From: a virus
DNA length: 20,761 bases
IMG/VR virus record: IMGVR_UViG_3300049793_000148
Location: 1 to 20,761 of that record
Direction: 5' to 3' (one strand)
The position numbers and the translations under genes were made by a program. The notes beneath the pieces were generated by a model, which was given only the letters and a program-made list of their open reading frames with translations, did not search any database and was not told the origin of the DNA. Below, in pieces: positions 9,201 to 18,692 of this stretch (position 1 is its first letter; each line of letters opens with the position of its first letter).

Positions 9201-12200
9201 CGGCGAGAAGGTCTATACGAAGCAGGAGGTCCTCGACTACCTGGCCGAGAACACGCTCAAAGTCGAGCCGGTGATCCTGGGCGGGGCGACCGTGACGGAC
9301 GATCAATTTTCTGATGAAGTCGATCGTTTAGTCGATGAGGCGGTGGAATCTGAAGCGGACAGGCTCCGAGAAAATTACGACGATTCCGATCAAATCGATC
9401 GGTTAGATGAACAATTCGATTATCCGCGGTCGGCGGTGACCTACAACGAAGACGATCAACTCTTCCATGTCACCGTCGGGGGCGAGGAAATCGACACCGG
9501 ACCCTTCGACACCAAGACCCAAGCCGAGGACGGCCTTCAGGAACACCTCGACGTGCTCCGCAACGAGTTCATCGACGAGAACTACGAAAAACCCGACTTC
9601 GAGGAGATGGCGCGGCGGAATATCGACCGCGATGATTTCGAGGAAGTGGCGCGGGAAAACCTCGGCGGCACGGGCGAGGGCGCGACACACTACGGCACCT
9701 ACTCCGTCAAGGGTCCACGCGAGGAATATCAGGAAGTATTTCTCACGGTGCCGAATGCGCCCGCGCCAGGCGCTTCGGCGGCCGGCGAGACCGGCCCCAC
9801 GATACGCGTCGCCGAGCGCACGATCCCGGAGCAAGGGCGCTTCACAAACGCCGGCCCAGGCGCCGGCAACGTGCCAGGCGGACGCATTCCTTACGACCCC
9901 AACGCGGAGATCACCGTGCGTCCGGCGGGCGGCAACGAACAGACCGGCGCCGGGTTCGCGATCTTCATCGACGGCCAGAAGTGGCTCGATGCCGATGGCG
10001 AAATCGTGCGACCTGGAGGACAGAACGCCGAGGAGGCACTCCAGGAGGCCCATGCTCTTTATCGAGAGGCCGGGCTGCCGGCGATCCGGCCCACTGGCGA
10101 GCCCGCGCCGACGGCCGGCTGGGAAGACGGGCACGGCGATTACAAAGACATCGAGAATCCCTGGGTGCGGCTCCGCGTGGATACACGCTACTCGACCGGC
10201 GGCGAAGGCGCGGCGCTGAAGGTGCTCTTCATCAACGAGGCCCAACCGCCCCAGAAAGACCAGCAGGAGAAGATCCCGGTCATCCTCAAAGGCGCGGGCG
10301 GCAAGATGCCCTATCAGGCCGCGCTGAAGTGGGCGCTCCTGCACGCGGTGGCCACCGAACACGACGCGATTGCGTGGGCGACTGGCAAACAGTCCGCTGA
10401 TTTTTATTCCCTCGAGCGCCAAATCGCCCGCATCGCCTGGGGTCCCGCCGATCCAAATTCCCCCGGGCGCCGCGCCGAGGGCGGCGTGAAGTGGATCACG
10501 TTTGAACCGAAGGATGGTGGCACGATTCGCATCACCGTCGACGCCGAGAACCGCATCACCGACAGCTCGCACGAACGGCTGCGGAATGAAGCCCTCGCGA
10601 GTGTCGTCGAACAGGAATACGTCGACCAAATTGCCGCCACCCCAGCGGGCGATCTGACCGGCCCGAAACTGGTCTATGGCGGCGCTGGCCTGAAGCGGCT
10701 CTACGACAAAGACCTCGTGAACATCGCGAACAGCCTGGCGCCGATGAAGGCGGCGAAGGCGCGCGTCGGCGCGGTCTCGATTGACGCACGAGACCCCAGC
10801 TATCGCTCGACGCCGCAGGGTGAGAACCCCGTCACGGGCATCATCCCCGACGACAACGGGGGCCTCACGCTCCAGCTCGCCGATGGCACCACCTGGGGGC
10901 ATTACGAGATGACCGCAGGGGCCGAATCGGCACGCGATCGGTGGAATGCCGACATCGAGGCTCGCGGCTCTCAGACATCCGCCCAGCCGGGCATTGTCCT
11001 TACGCCCGAGCTGAAGGCAGCGCTCAGGGGCGGCGTGCCGATGTTTCAAAGCGCGTCAGGCGAACCGCAGCGCCGCGCCGGCATCACCTTCGATCCCACG
11101 ACTGGTCGCGCCCTAATTTCACTCTTTGCGAAGGCGGACCGGACCAGCTTCCTGCACGAGTTCGCCCACCTCGGGCTCGAGCTGACGGGGGATGTCGTCG
11201 ATGAGCTGACGAAACTCGCGCCCGGCGATCGCAGCCCTTCGCAGCAGCGCGTGCTGGATGACTTTGAAAAGATTCTGCTGCCCTGGCTGGGCGTGAAAAC
11301 CCGCGCCGACATTGGTCCCGCCCAGCACGAGCAATTCGCCGAGGCGTGGGAAGACTACCTGATGGCCGGCAAGGCCCCGAGCGCCGAGCTGCGGCCCATC
11401 TTCGCGCGCCTTAAAGCCTGGATGATTGGGGTCTACAAGAACGTCCAGCGCACGGTCACGCTCACCCCGGACGTGCGTGGGTTCATGGACCGGCTGCTCG
11501 CCAGCGACGAGGAGATTGCGGCCCAGGAGGCCCAGGCGCGCTTCACCCCGATTTTCACCGATGCGAAAGCCGCCGGCATGACGCCGGAAACCTTCGAGCT
11601 GTATCGCAAGACCGTCGAGGCTGCCAGCACGCAGGCGCGCGAGCAGCTCGACCGCCAGGCTGTCACCGACTATCGACGCGAGCAATCGAAAACTTACGCC
11701 GACCAGCGCGCCGGCGTCGAGGCCGCGGTCACCGCCGAGCTGCATCAGCAGCCGGTCTACCAGGCGCTGGCGGCGATTCGGTATGGGACCGAGCCCAACG
11801 GCGATCCGATCGAACCAGCCACCGCCGACACCCCGCCGGTGCCGATGAAGCTCGATCGGGCCGAGGTCGTCAAGATTCTCGGGGAAGCGAAAACAAAAAC
11901 GCTGCCGCGGCCGTATGTCTACACGCGCGAGGGTGGCATGGACCCGCGCGTGGTCGCCGATGCGTTCGGGTTCTCGAGCGCGCACGAGCTGCTCACCGCC
12001 ATCGCGGACGCGCCAGCCCTCGAGGATGCCATCCGTCAGACCACCCAGGAGCGGATGCTGGCGGAGCACGGCGGGCTCTTCCTCGACGGGACCCTCCCGG
12101 AGCAGGCCCAGCTCGCCCTGGCGAACGATGCCCGCGATCGCCTCATCCGCGTCGAGCTGCGGGCGCTGGGGAAACTCAAGCGCACCGTCGCGCCGTTCGT

Positions 12201-14997
12201 CCGGGCGGCCGAAGCCGGCAAGCAAACTCAAATCAACGCCCTGGCCGACCAGGCCACCGCGCAGGCTCGCGCGACCCGGCGAGGGCCCGCCACGATTGCC
12301 GCCGGGGTGCCGCCGCAAGCGGTGATTGAACAGGCGGCCCAGGCGCGTATCGCGCAGACCAAACTCCAGGACCTGCGCCCCGAGGTCTTCTGGTCGGCCG
12401 CCAGGGAGGCCAATCAGCGGGCGATCGCCGCTGCCGCCCGGCAGGACTTCCAGGGCGCCATCACCGCGCAAACCCAGCATCTGCAAAACCTCGCCTTCTA
12501 CCGCGAAGCCAGGAAAGCGCTGTCTGATACCGAGACCCGCGTCCTGACGGCTCGCGCGCTCGACTCGGTCGCCTCCCGCAAACGCCTCGGCCGCGCGGGG
12601 CTGGGGATTCAAGCACAGATCGATGGCATCCTCGATCGCTACGACTTCGCGACGATCACGGGCCCCGCACTCACGCGCCGGCTCTCGATGCGCGACTGGG
12701 TCGCCAATCTCGAAGGGCAGGGGCTGCCGGTCGATCTCCCCGACGCGGTGCTCGATGATGCGCGCCGGGTGAATTACAAAGAGCTGACGCATGCCGAACT
12801 GGTGGACGTGAGCGACGGGCTGCAGCAGCTCGTGCATCTCGCGCAGATGTCCAACCGGCTCTTCAAGAGCAAACAGGCGGCGACCCTCTCTGAGCTGGCG
12901 ACGACCTTGTCCGGGTCGATTCGAGAGTCCTTCACCGGGACGCCGCCGACGATTGCCCGAGACCGAAGCACCGGCGAGAGCGGCCGGCTCTGGAGCAACT
13001 TCGGACTGTCGCATGTCCGCCTGGCCGATTTCATGCGCCAGCTCGACGGCGGCGAAGACGGCGGCCCGATGTCCACCGCCTTCAGCCTGCCGCTCAACGA
13101 AGCCGGCGCGCGGGAAGCGGACCTGAATGCCGAGGCCACCCGCCGGCTGGGCGACACGGTCGAAACCGCGTATCCGCGCTCGGAGAAGGCCCGGCTCTAC
13201 GAGAAGCAGGCCATCCCCGCGCTGGGCGCCGGCGTCAGTCTTTCGCGCATGGAACGGCTGATGATTGCGCTGAATTGGGGGAATGAGGGCAGCCGCGACC
13301 GCCAGCGCGCGTATGAAGGCTGGAGCGATCAGCAAGTGCAGGCCATCCTCGATACCCTCGACGCGCGCGATCTGAAATTCGTCCAGGGCGTGCTCGACCA
13401 AATCAACAGCTACAAGGGCGAGATCGTCGCCAAGCAAACGCGCGTTTACGGGGTCGCGCCGACGATGATCGACCCGGCGCCCATCACCGCGAAGGCCGGC
13501 ACGATTCCCGGCGGCTACTTTCCGCTGAAGTATGACGACCGGCTCTCGGCGACCGCCGCGCGCAACCTCGATCTGGAGGCCGGGAACCTCGCGAAGCTGG
13601 CCGCCTACACCACCGCGACGACCGCGCGCGGCTTCACCAAAGAGCGGTTGTCATATGTGAAGCTGCCCATCCGCCGAGACTTCGGGCCGATCTACGAGCA
13701 TCTCGGGCAGGTGATTCACGACCTCACCCATCACGAGGTCCTCATCGATCTCGGGCGCGTGCTGAACCGCCCCGAGGTCCAGGGCGCCATCTACGGGACC
13801 TACGGCGACCAGACCTACAAGGAAATCAAGAGCGCGATCCGCGATGTCGCCTACGGCACGGCCGGCCCGCAAAACGGGTTCGAGCGCGCGATGGGGTCGT
13901 TCCGATCGGGGTCGGCCATCTCGGCCCTCGGCTGGAGCCTTACGGTCCCGCTCCTGCATCTCTCCGGGGCGCTGCCCAAAGGCATCAACCGGGTCGGCGC
14001 CGGCTGGTTCGTGCAGGGCCTGGGGCGCTGGGTCCGTGGGCCGGAGTCCATGCAAGGGACGACCGAATGGATCTACGCGAACAATCGCGGTATGGCCAAT
14101 CGGGGCCGCACGCAGCAGCGCGAGATCAATGAAATCCGCAACAGCGTCGGCGTCCACACGGGGCGCTTCTCTGGCTGGGTCGCGGAGGCGATCGACAAGG
14201 CCAGCTTCGGCCTGGCCGACAAGCAGAAAATCGTCGACAGCTATTTCTACCTGGTCGCGAAAAGCCAGCAGGTCGCCGACATCAGCGTGTATCTCGGGCA
14301 GTTCGAGAAGAGCCGGGCCGCCGGCGAGCCCGAGCCCCGCGCGCATGCGATCGCGGAGCAGGCGGTGCTCGATGCTTTCGGTGGGGGGCAGATGAAAGAC
14401 CTGCCGGCGGTGATGCGCGGCGGCGCGCTCCTGAAGGTCTGGACCACGTTTTACGGGCCGTTCAATTCGACGTTCAACCTCATGCGGGCGGCGACCAAAG
14501 GCACGACCTTCAGCGATCCGGTGTCGGTCGGCCGGCTGGCGGTCGACTATCTGATGATCTGGAGCGCGCCGGCGATCCTCGGGCTGGGCGTCCGCTACGC
14601 GCTCAATCCGAACGCGACGCCGGATGATTGGGACCTCGCGAGCGAATTTGCGAAGGCGCATCTCTCGTATCTCGCCGACATGATGCTCGGGACGCGCGAG
14701 CTGGCCGGCGTGATTCACGGGTATCACGGCTACGAAGGGCCGGCCGGGGCGAGTCTCTTTGCGAAACTCACGAAAGCCTATGAACAGGGCGCGACCGCGG
14801 TCGGCCATCTGCGCGAAGGCGCCCCGGCGAGTGAAGCGCTGCCGCCGCTCTTCTGGGCCGCGGTCGATGCCGGCGGCGTGCTGTTTCACTACCCAGCGGC
14901 CCAGCTCCAGCGCACCGCGGGCGGTCTGGCGGCGCTCCTCGAGGGTCAGACCATGAACCCGGCCGTGCTCGTCACGGGCGCCCCGAAGGCTCCCTAA
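6277..14997 (+). CDS. Giant gp16-like ejection protein with polyvalent region and HExxH metallopeptidase-like motif
   Basis: Probable largest core/ejection protein (2906 aa; T7 gp16 is about 1318). Residues about 37-93 ([23 protein letters not shown]) form an N-terminal domain I know from phage virion proteins. Residues about 287-313 are a Gly/Ala-rich apolar stretch, and the region to about 700 is helical. A polyvalent-protein region runs from about 880 to 1500: THYGTYSV (1137-1144), [13 protein letters not shown] (about 1365-1377) and [11 protein letters not shown] (1468-1478). After LTPELKAAL and GVPMFQ comes [12 protein letters not shown] with H1627, E1628 and H1631, and a downstream [10 protein letters not shown] (E1689) that could give the third zinc ligand. 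The rest is helical, with GYFPLKYD and apolar stretches near 2549 and 2754 that could be membrane-active. No lytic transglycosylase motif was found. Start is GTG. Domain calls come from recognition of motifs; roles are inferred. Confidence 0.8.
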   Translation: MGDLSLFPETAPPATSEVTKLAPAQEAQFQSWVQTNGITDVDHPDSHYDYRGFWQASGGAPHPTGTHYPDTFKQHGHPTFSVESQYSTGPDDGGRWNGDTFQPSGGGISLFPTDTQDPLNQAVARAPGTPADTAARIFKLRLQTGLPTELISRNLEEVEKQAATTGFNAAQFRQQTPALAQWLGADPLHAAVSQDDLANMGALEWLVKMPAHAIAQAMNEQAYGVLRSKEVLFGGLSPQEHDQLESYKFQVAHDADLGAGEGWFAGALTKGMKLVTALTLPQARQTAIGAVVGGTLGGAAGALAGPEAIPAGIVQGARFGAKAGYTVGLAQNTFLATVGPSYDKFLALPDEFGHPLDPAVAKGAAVLEATINSGLMVGAGEVALHAIPGWEKLTGSFARSAIETALQQPTVRQKLAQAVLASGKTLTAGAALSLAQEGLSIMTESLAKTASGQPFAPLSTEEVKQRMGHAFAEGIQSFALLAAGGPALALPAELRRAQAGAANQAVFTALAEGASQSKTLARSPDAVQAFLAHATKDGPVQDVYAPVADWTTYWQSKGIDPAQMAEKVGSSREAYQQAVDAGHDLMIPTAGYAATLAATEHAPHFAEQLKLHPDEMNGAEAKAYLEAQAQAATVPPVSAEAPPSGATTQMHADLVNQLQATGMTATDANTNAAVVSQFLDKFIEGRAGLPAGPLFEARFGGVERTPSPETIGLGQPPVGPLSEAEITQLLATPETVHALDRRTSEALSLPPGGVERRQPRSADEILAANRAASDEPINAMADVAAAARRMLAEDPNIRQRAQDLAARDRAVRSGVVPPDAPYSGTPTFWGYEPGPDGQPLAKFTVQTETGPTQRSKADLEALGMTVPDPPPPPVKQLSGDELRRLALAARATGTLYQTVPPDNQEPAPTFFSRIVRAVETSSLAKASGSQWVATIKNAKAGINAEEFAALNVAGLAPPVKDVGQLGLFSGQTQLAGEKVYTKQEVLDYLAENTLKVEPVILGGATVTDDQFSDEVDRLVDEAVESEADRLRENYDDSDQIDRLDEQFDYPRSAVTYNEDDQLFHVTVGGEEIDTGPFDTKTQAEDGLQEHLDVLRNEFIDENYEKPDFEEMARRNIDRDDFEEVARENLGGTGEGATHYGTYSVKGPREEYQEVFLTVPNAPAPGASAAGETGPTIRVAERTIPEQGRFTNAGPGAGNVPGGRIPYDPNAEITVRPAGGNEQTGAGFAIFIDGQKWLDADGEIVRPGGQNAEEALQEAHALYREAGLPAIRPTGEPAPTAGWEDGHGDYKDIENPWVRLRVDTRYSTGGEGAALKVLFINEAQPPQKDQQEKIPVILKGAGGKMPYQAALKWALLHAVATEHDAIAWATGKQSADFYSLERQIARIAWGPADPNSPGRRAEGGVKWITFEPKDGGTIRITVDAENRITDSSHERLRNEALASVVEQEYVDQIAATPAGDLTGPKLVYGGAGLKRLYDKDLVNIANSLAPMKAAKARVGAVSIDARDPSYRSTPQGENPVTGIIPDDNGGLTLQLADGTTWGHYEMTAGAESARDRWNADIEARGSQTSAQPGIVLTPELKAALRGGVPMFQSASGEPQRRAGITFDPTTGRALISLFAKADRTSFLHEFAHLGLELTGDVVDELTKLAPGDRSPSQQRVLDDFEKILLPWLGVKTRADIGPAQHEQFAEAWEDYLMAGKAPSAELRPIFARLKAWMIGVYKNVQRTVTLTPDVRGFMDRLLASDEEIAAQEAQARFTPIFTDAKAAGMTPETFELYRKTVEAASTQAREQLDRQAVTDYRREQSKTYADQRAGVEAAVTAELHQQPVYQALAAIRYGTEPNGDPIEPATADTPPVPMKLDRAEVVKILGEAKTKTLPRPYVYTREGGMDPRVVADAFGFSSAHELLTAIADAPALEDAIRQTTQERMLAEHGGLFLDGTLPEQAQLALANDARDRLIRVELRALGKLKRTVAPFVRAAEAGKQTQINALADQATAQARATRRGPATIAAGVPPQAVIEQAAQARIAQTKLQDLRPEVFWSAAREANQRAIAAAARQDFQGAITAQTQHLQNLAFYREARKALSDTETRVLTARALDSVASRKRLGRAGLGIQAQIDGILDRYDFATITGPALTRRLSMRDWVANLEGQGLPVDLPDAVLDDARRVNYKELTHAELVDVSDGLQQLVHLAQMSNRLFKSKQAATLSELATTLSGSIRESFTGTPPTIARDRSTGESGRLWSNFGLSHVRLADFMRQLDGGEDGGPMSTAFSLPLNEAGAREADLNAEATRRLGDTVETAYPRSEKARLYEKQAIPALGAGVSLSRMERLMIALNWGNEGSRDRQRAYEGWSDQQVQAILDTLDARDLKFVQGVLDQINSYKGEIVAKQTRVYGVAPTMIDPAPITAKAGTIPGGYFPLKYDDRLSATAARNLDLEAGNLAKLAAYTTATTARGFTKERLSYVKLPIRRDFGPIYEHLGQVIHDLTHHEVLIDLGRVLNRPEVQGAIYGTYGDQTYKEIKSAIRDVAYGTAGPQNGFERAMGSFRSGSAISALGWSLTVPLLHLSGALPKGINRVGAGWFVQGLGRWVRGPESMQGTTEWIYANNRGMANRGRTQQREINEIRNSVGVHTGRFSGWVAEAIDKASFGLADKQKIVDSYFYLVAKSQQVADISVYLGQFEKSRAAGEPEPRAHAIAEQAVLDAFGGGQMKDLPAVMRGGALLKVWTTFYGPFNSTFNLMRAATKGTTFSDPVSVGRLAVDYLMIWSAPAILGLGVRYALNPNATPDDWDLASEFAKAHLSYLADMMLGTRELAGVIHGYHGYEGPAGASLFAKLTKAYEQGATAVGHLREGAPASEALPPLFWAAVDAGGVLFHYPAAQLQRTAGGLAALLEGQTMNPAVLVTGAPKAP
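9685..10710 (+). other. Polyvalent-protein domain region inside the giant protein
   Basis: Encodes residues 1137-1478, between THYGTYSV and [12 protein letters not shown] recognise these landmarks, plus the [11 protein letters not shown] strand-helix, from the large polyvalent proteins of phages and conjugative elements. Their biochemical activity is not established to my knowledge. An extra beta-beta-alpha segment (about 1209-1264) sits between the THYG motif and the [10 protein letters not shown] strand. It resembles another such unit at about 1051-1092. Confidence 0.55.
11155..11169 (+). other. HExxH zinc-metallopeptidase-like motif
   Basis: Encodes H1627-E-F-A-H1631 within [12 protein letters not shown]. 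HExxH with flanking apolar residues is the zincin signature, and a Glu (E1689, in FAEAWEDYL) lies 58 residues after the last His as a candidate third ligand. Similar AD.(S/T)(S/T)FLHE(F/S).H segments recur in large phage virion proteins. Activity is inferred. Confidence 0.6.
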
Positions 14998-17312
14998 TGC
15001 CGCGCGACAAAGCCAGCAAAGCGCGCTCGACCGTCATGCCGGTGCGGCAGCAAGACGGCACCCCCGTCGAGGATCTCTTTGGCACCGCCCCCGGCTCTGG
15101 GCTCCTCCCGCAAGGGCCGCCAGGTCTCGAAGGCATCGAGGGCGAACCTGGCGATCCGGGACCCCCAGGGCCGTCTGGTCCGGCCGGTCCTGCGGGCGCA
15201 CCAGGCGCACCAGGCGCACCAGGCGCTCCCGGTGGGCCGAGCGGGCCAGCAGGTGGGCCTGGTCCCGATGGCGAGATGGGGTCCGATGGTGAGATGGGGC
15301 CGCCGGGGCAAACCGGCCCGACCGGTGCGAGCGGCGCAAAGCTCCTCCTCTATGAGGCCACAGGGACCAGCACGAGCGCGGTGCCGGTCACGCTCGATAG
15401 TTACAACTTCGCGGCGGGCGATCTCACGGACGCTGACACGATTGAACTCGTCATCGAGGTTGAAGCGGTCGCGCAGAACGTGCCCAAAATCGACGTCGAG
15501 CAAATCACCGATGCGGTGTCCCTTACGCAACGGTTGCACGGGCTCGGCGGCGGGCTCGGCATCCCCGCCGGACAGGCCGCCTACACGTCGATGCTCGTGA
15601 GTCGCGCGCCGTCATCAGCCCTAGTGATCGGCGCGATCGGCGTAGGGAGTTTTCCCGGGGCGTTTGCCGCTCCCAATCTCGCCGTCCTCGAAGCCTGGAC
15701 GGCGGCCTGGGCGATCGGGCTGACGACGACCGGGATCCCTGCCGGCGGCACGATCCTCTGGCACTGGAAGCTCTACAAGGTGCGGGGTCACGGGATTAGC
15801 TTCGCCGGGGTGCCAGGGCCGACCGGGCTCGTCGGGCCAATGGGTCCGTCCGGGGCGCCCGGGGTGATCGGCGATGAAGGCCCCGAAGGCCCACCAGGGC
15901 CGCCGGGGCCACAAGGCCCCATCGGTCCCGCGTCGTGCGGCATCGGCGAGGGCCGAGAAACGGCCATCGAAACCGGCGTGCTCGATGGCCTCATCGACAA
16001 TCTCGGACAACCGCCCTGGGCTGACACCGTGCCGGATCTCTCAGGCACGCAGTCGAACGTCAAATGCTTCGCGTCGCTCGGGAACGGCATCGTGCTCGCC
16101 GGCACCGGGAACGGCGGGCATCTCTGGCGCTCGACGAACTACGGTCGGAGCTGGACCGATCTCGGCTCGCAGTTCGGCGCCGATCTCGTGATCTGCCTGA
16201 TGCATCTGGGCAATGGGATCGTGATTGCCGGCACCGGCTCCGTGCAAGGGCATCTCTTGCGCTCGACCGATTACGGGCAAACCTGGGCCGACCTGGGCCA
16301 GCAATTCGGCCAAAGCAACATCACCTGTCTTGCCTACTGCGGGAACGGCATCGTGCTCGCCGGCACGCAGATCAACGGGAAGACGCTGCGCTCGACCGAC
16401 TACGGGGCGACCTGGACGGACCTGGGCGACGTCACCGGCGCCGGGCAGCAAATCATCACGGCGCTGGTGTATCTCGGGAACGGCATCGTGCTCTCGGGCA
16501 CCTACAATGCCGCGCATATCTATCGCTCGACCGACTACGGGGCGACCTGGACGGACCTGGGCGCCATGTTCGGCCAGGAGCAAATCCAGACGCTCTGCCG
16601 CGTGGGATCGTGCGGTGTCGTCGTGGCGGGCACGCACGGGGTCGCGGGCGGCACGCGGTTACGATCGACCGACTTCGGGCTCTCCTGGGTGAATCAAGGC
16701 GTCTTCGGCGCCGAGACCTTCATCTACGCGTCCGCCTATCTCGGGGCGGGCGTCGTGCTCCTGGGCACGCGCCCGACCGGGCTGATTATGCGATCGCGTG
16801 ACGCCGGCGTGACCTGGGTCACAACCGGACCTTTCGGCAATTCTGGGGTGATTTACTCGCTCGCCTATCTCGGGGAAGGCATCGCGCTGGCTGGGTCGGA
16901 CGACAACATCACCTTCGGCGCCCGGCTCTGGCGCTCGGTCGGGTGGCGTGAGGGTCGCGTCATCCCGACGGCGCTCCAAGGCCCGCCAGGACCGCCCGGG
17001 GATGATGGGCTCGACGGTGACATGGGGCCCCCAGGACCGCCAGGTTGGCCTGGGCCGGCCGGTCTCCCTGGGATCATGGGTCCGCCAAGCCCGGACGGGG
17101 ATGAAGGCCCAGAAGGGGCGCCAGGCCCCCCGGGACCACAAGGGGCGATCGGTCTGACCGGCGTCGGCCTCGACGGGGCCCAGCCAGACGACCTCCTGGC
17201 GCTCCTCCGCTATGCCTTCGAGCGGATCAACTTTTTGGAGGCGGCCCTGAAGGTGAGTTATAAATCGCACGATATTCTCGTGCCGGAGCAAATCCGTTTC
17301 CTGGAAAGGTAG
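14997..17312 (+). CDS. Collagen-like tail fibre with Asp-box (BNR) beta-propeller
   Basis: Likely trimeric fibre or receptor-binding protein. Architecture of the 771 residues: short leader (1-39); collagen-like Gly-X-Y segment 1 (about 40-115); beta-rich domain (about 116-266); Gly-X-Y segment 2 (271-312); propeller (about 351-656); Gly-X-Y segment 3 (662-724); helical C-terminus (about 730-771). The propeller has six Asp boxes of the form RST(D/N)(Y/F)GxxW (W386, W430, W473, W518, W564 and W607, the last as RSRDAGVTW). A degenerate seventh is [11 protein letters not shown] (about 643-653). Spacing is 43-46 residues and each blade contains [10 protein letters not shown]-like strands, so seven blades are implied. 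Asp-box folds include sialidases, but I see no sialidase catalytic set, so binding is as likely as catalysis. There is no typical T7 gp17 N-terminal attachment domain. The ATG overlaps the giant's stop by one base (taatg), implying translational coupling. Confidence 0.8.
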   Translation: MPRDKASKARSTVMPVRQQDGTPVEDLFGTAPGSGLLPQGPPGLEGIEGEPGDPGPPGPSGPAGPAGAPGAPGAPGAPGGPSGPAGGPGPDGEMGSDGEMGPPGQTGPTGASGAKLLLYEATGTSTSAVPVTLDSYNFAAGDLTDADTIELVIEVEAVAQNVPKIDVEQITDAVSLTQRLHGLGGGLGIPAGQAAYTSMLVSRAPSSALVIGAIGVGSFPGAFAAPNLAVLEAWTAAWAIGLTTTGIPAGGTILWHWKLYKVRGHGISFAGVPGPTGLVGPMGPSGAPGVIGDEGPEGPPGPPGPQGPIGPASCGIGEGRETAIETGVLDGLIDNLGQPPWADTVPDLSGTQSNVKCFASLGNGIVLAGTGNGGHLWRSTNYGRSWTDLGSQFGADLVICLMHLGNGIVIAGTGSVQGHLLRSTDYGQTWADLGQQFGQSNITCLAYCGNGIVLAGTQINGKTLRSTDYGATWTDLGDVTGAGQQIITALVYLGNGIVLSGTYNAAHIYRSTDYGATWTDLGAMFGQEQIQTLCRVGSCGVVVAGTHGVAGGTRLRSTDFGLSWVNQGVFGAETFIYASAYLGAGVVLLGTRPTGLIMRSRDAGVTWVTTGPFGNSGVIYSLAYLGEGIALAGSDDNITFGARLWRSVGWREGRVIPTALQGPPGPPGDDGLDGDMGPPGPPGWPGPAGLPGIMGPPSPDGDEGPEGAPGPPGPQGAIGLTGVGLDGAQPDDLLALLRYAFERINFLEAALKVSYKSHDILVPEQIRFLER
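15114..15341 (+). repeat. Collagen-like Gly-X-Y segment 1
   Basis: Encodes about 25 Gly-X-Y triplets at residues 40-115 (such as [16 protein letters not shown]). The phase slips by one residue at Gly79-Gly80. The DNA contains three exact copies of the 9-mer gcgcaccag (15196-15222), which suggests growth by slippage or unequal exchange. Confidence 0.85.
15807..15932 (+). repeat. Collagen-like Gly-X-Y segment 2
   Basis: Encodes 14 uninterrupted Gly-X-Y triplets (residues 271-312), including [17 protein letters not shown]. It links the beta-rich domain to the propeller. Confidence 0.85.
16080..16563 (+). repeat. Near-identical propeller blade repeats
   Basis: A 40-base perfect direct repeat lies at 16389-16428 and 16524-16563, exactly 135 bases (45 codons) apart. 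A 26-base perfect repeat lies at 16080-16105 and 16341-16366. They encode Asp-box and strand segments of successive blades. Confidence 0.85.
16980..17168 (+). repeat. Collagen-like Gly-X-Y segment 3
   Basis: Encodes 21 triplets (residues 662-724), with one Gly replaced by Ser at residue 698 (codon agc at 17088-17090). It joins the propeller to the helical C-terminus. Confidence 0.85.
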
Positions 17313-17319
17313 ATCGATC

Positions 17320-18003
17320 ATGGACGTGTTACTGCAAGCGCGTATTCGCAAAATCCTCGAAGCGGTCGACGCGGAAGCCGTCGGCACCGACGAACAAGAA
17401 CTCGTGCTGTCGTCGCAGCTCGAGCTGCTGATTGCCTTGGGGGCGACCGGCATGCAGGAAATCGTCCGCGTCGGTCGGGCCTTTCATACCGGCACCACGG
17501 TGGCGCTGGCGGCAGTCGTCGCCATCCCCACCACTGGCGTCATGCTCGCCCTGTGGAATAGCGCGGAAGATGGCGGTCGGTCGCTGGTCATCGACTGGGT
17601 CGCGGCGAGCGGCGTCGCGAAGACGGCGGCGGCGGGGCAGCAACAGCTCCTCGGGCTCATCGGGCAAGTGCGCGAAGCGGCGCCAACCGATGCCGCGCTC
17701 ACGATCAAGAAACGCAACGGCTTGGGGTCGCCAGGAAGCGCGCGGCCGGACACGAAAGCGATCACGAGCATAACAGCCCTTCCGGCCACAACCGGCCTCG
17801 CAGCGAACTGGTGCCCGATCGGGCCGGCCTTTGGATCGCCAGGCGCCGGTGCGACGCCTGGACATGGCGCGTTCCAGAAAGTCGACGGCGACTTCATCGT
17901 CCCGCCCGGCCGGTTTTTCGCGATGCACGTCCTTGCCGATGTTGTCGGATCGACCTATCTCGGATTCATCGGCTATCACGAAAAACAGCTCGCGCTTGGT
18001 TAG
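17320..18003 (+). CDS. Putative virion-associated protein, unknown function
   Basis: A 227-residue protein. The N-terminus (residues 1-45) is helical and acidic. The rest is beta-rich with a two-part pattern: FHTGTTVALAAVVAIPTTGV (about 51-70), then LVIDWVAASG, LLGLIGQ, ANWCPIGPAFG, DGDFIVPPGRFFAMHVLAD and GFIGYHEKQLALG at the end. This resembles phage virion proteins of unknown role that sit next to fibre genes in environmental phage genomes; that is recall, without a search. No signal peptide or membrane segment is seen. The RBS ggaaagg (17303-17309) ends 10 bases before the ATG and overlaps the fibre stop. It could be a fibre-associated or capsid decoration protein. Confidence 0.55.
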   Translation: MDVLLQARIRKILEAVDAEAVGTDEQELVLSSQLELLIALGATGMQEIVRVGRAFHTGTTVALAAVVAIPTTGVMLALWNSAEDGGRSLVIDWVAASGVAKTAAAGQQQLLGLIGQVREAAPTDAALTIKKRNGLGSPGSARPDTKAITSITALPATTGLAANWCPIGPAFGSPGAGATPGHGAFQKVDGDFIVPPGRFFAMHVLADVVGSTYLGFIGYHEKQLALG

Positions 18004-18017
18004 AAAGGGCGTGATTT

Positions 18018-18317
18018 ATGTGGGTGAGTGAAGGTGTGAAAATCGATCCGATGGGCGGCGACATTCTGGCCGACACCGGCCAGCTCGCCGTTGAAACCAA
18101 ACCGTTCACCGTCGTCGCGTGGACGGATGCCGGCGACGCGGAACTAGAGGTCGTGCTCCGCGATGAAACCGACACCACAGACGTGAACGTGCAGCGCGTG
18201 CGTGCGCAAACCACGCCGGTCTTTGCGATGCCGCTGACGCTCACACCCAATCAGCGGCTCATTGTCCGGCTGCGGGTCGATCTGGCCGGACATATCCAAG
18301 TCAGTATTCTCGCGTAA
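18018..18317 (+). CDS. Small beta-rich protein, unknown
   Basis: A 99-residue protein that I do not recognise. Predicted strands alternate with charged turns (KPFTVVAWTD, AELEVVLRDE, NQRLIVRLRVDL, HIQVSILA), which suggests a compact beta-sandwich. There is no signal peptide or membrane segment. The RBS gaaaggg (18003-18009) ends 8 bases before the ATG. It lies between two likely virion proteins, so a structural role is plausible by context only. The annotated start is the first ATG; no in-frame upstream start fits better. Confidence 0.5.
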   Translation: MWVSEGVKIDPMGGDILADTGQLAVETKPFTVVAWTDAGDAELEVVLRDETDTTDVNVQRVRAQTTPVFAMPLTLTPNQRLIVRLRVDLAGHIQVSILA

Positions 18318-18331
18318 ACTCGACGACGTCC

Positions 18332-18339
18332 AGAGGAGA
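18332..18339 (+). promoter_or_regulatory. Strong ribosome binding site for the 114-aa protein
   Basis: The sequence agaggaga ends 8 bases before the ATG at 18348. It is the best Shine-Dalgarno in the window and lies in its largest gap (30 bases). No hairpin or terminator is visible in that gap. Confidence 0.75.
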
Positions 18340-18347
18340 CCGATCCG

Positions 18348-18692
18348 ATGCCTAAAACTCCGAAGCGGATTGTCGGTCCGGCCCAAGTGGCGACAGGACC
18401 GGCGACCGTCTACACCGTGCCGGCGCTCACGAAGACCGTGCTCCGCTATCTCCACATTCAAAATCCCTCCGCGTCGCCCGTCAACCTCAGTATCTCGATC
18501 GGGGCTGATGCGGCGGCCACGCGCATTTACGACACGTATTCGATCCCGGCGAAGGCGGCAGGCGTGACGGACTCCGTGCGCCAGATCTGGCTCAACGAGC
18601 CGATGGAAGCCGCAGAGATTTTGCAGCTCTCTGCCGGCACGAATAACGTGCTCGTCATCACAATCACGGCCGACGAATACACCCTCGGCTAA
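18348..18692 (+). CDS. Small phage beta-sandwich protein, likely virion component
   Basis: A 114-residue protein. After a basic start (MPKTPKRIVGP) the pattern TVYTVPALTKTVLRYLHIQN, then VNLSISIGADAAATRIYD, is common in small phage virion or capsid-decoration proteins and in fibre-tip domains. WLNEPMEAAEILQLSAG and VLVITITADEY close the fold. The specific function is unknown. A strong RBS precedes it, so it may be made at a higher level than its neighbours. The last base of its TAA stop is the first base of the next gene's ATG. Confidence 0.6.
   Translation: MPKTPKRIVGPAQVATGPATVYTVPALTKTVLRYLHIQNPSASPVNLSISIGADAAATRIYDTYSIPAKAAGVTDSVRQIWLNEPMEAAEILQLSAGTNNVLVITITADEYTLG

Noticed and set aside
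9403-11049. 548-codon minus-strand frame opposite the polyvalent region
   Set aside because: The + strand has family motifs through this region, and the antisense frame has none.
11119-13437. 772-codon open frame on the minus strand inside the giant gene
   Set aside because: It is antisense to a gene with recognisable domains and lies in high-GC DNA where long antisense frames arise by chance. Its translation is Arg/Gly/Leu-rich without any motif.
16064-16801. 245-codon + strand frame within the fibre, and regular spacing that might suggest a CRISPR array
   Set aside because: It is a frame-shifted shadow of the propeller (Arg-rich). The repeats are in-frame Asp-box blades at 43-46 codon spacing, with coding variation between them, not spacers.
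16047-16964. Sialidase assignment for the propeller
   Set aside because: Asp boxes alone do not define a sialidase, and I could not place the Arg triad, Tyr and Asp/Glu of the active site.
18004-18017. Possible terminator or promoter in intergenic gaps
   Set aside because: Gaps are 0-30 bases. No GC-rich hairpin with a T-run and no -35/-10 or T7-type promoter is visible.
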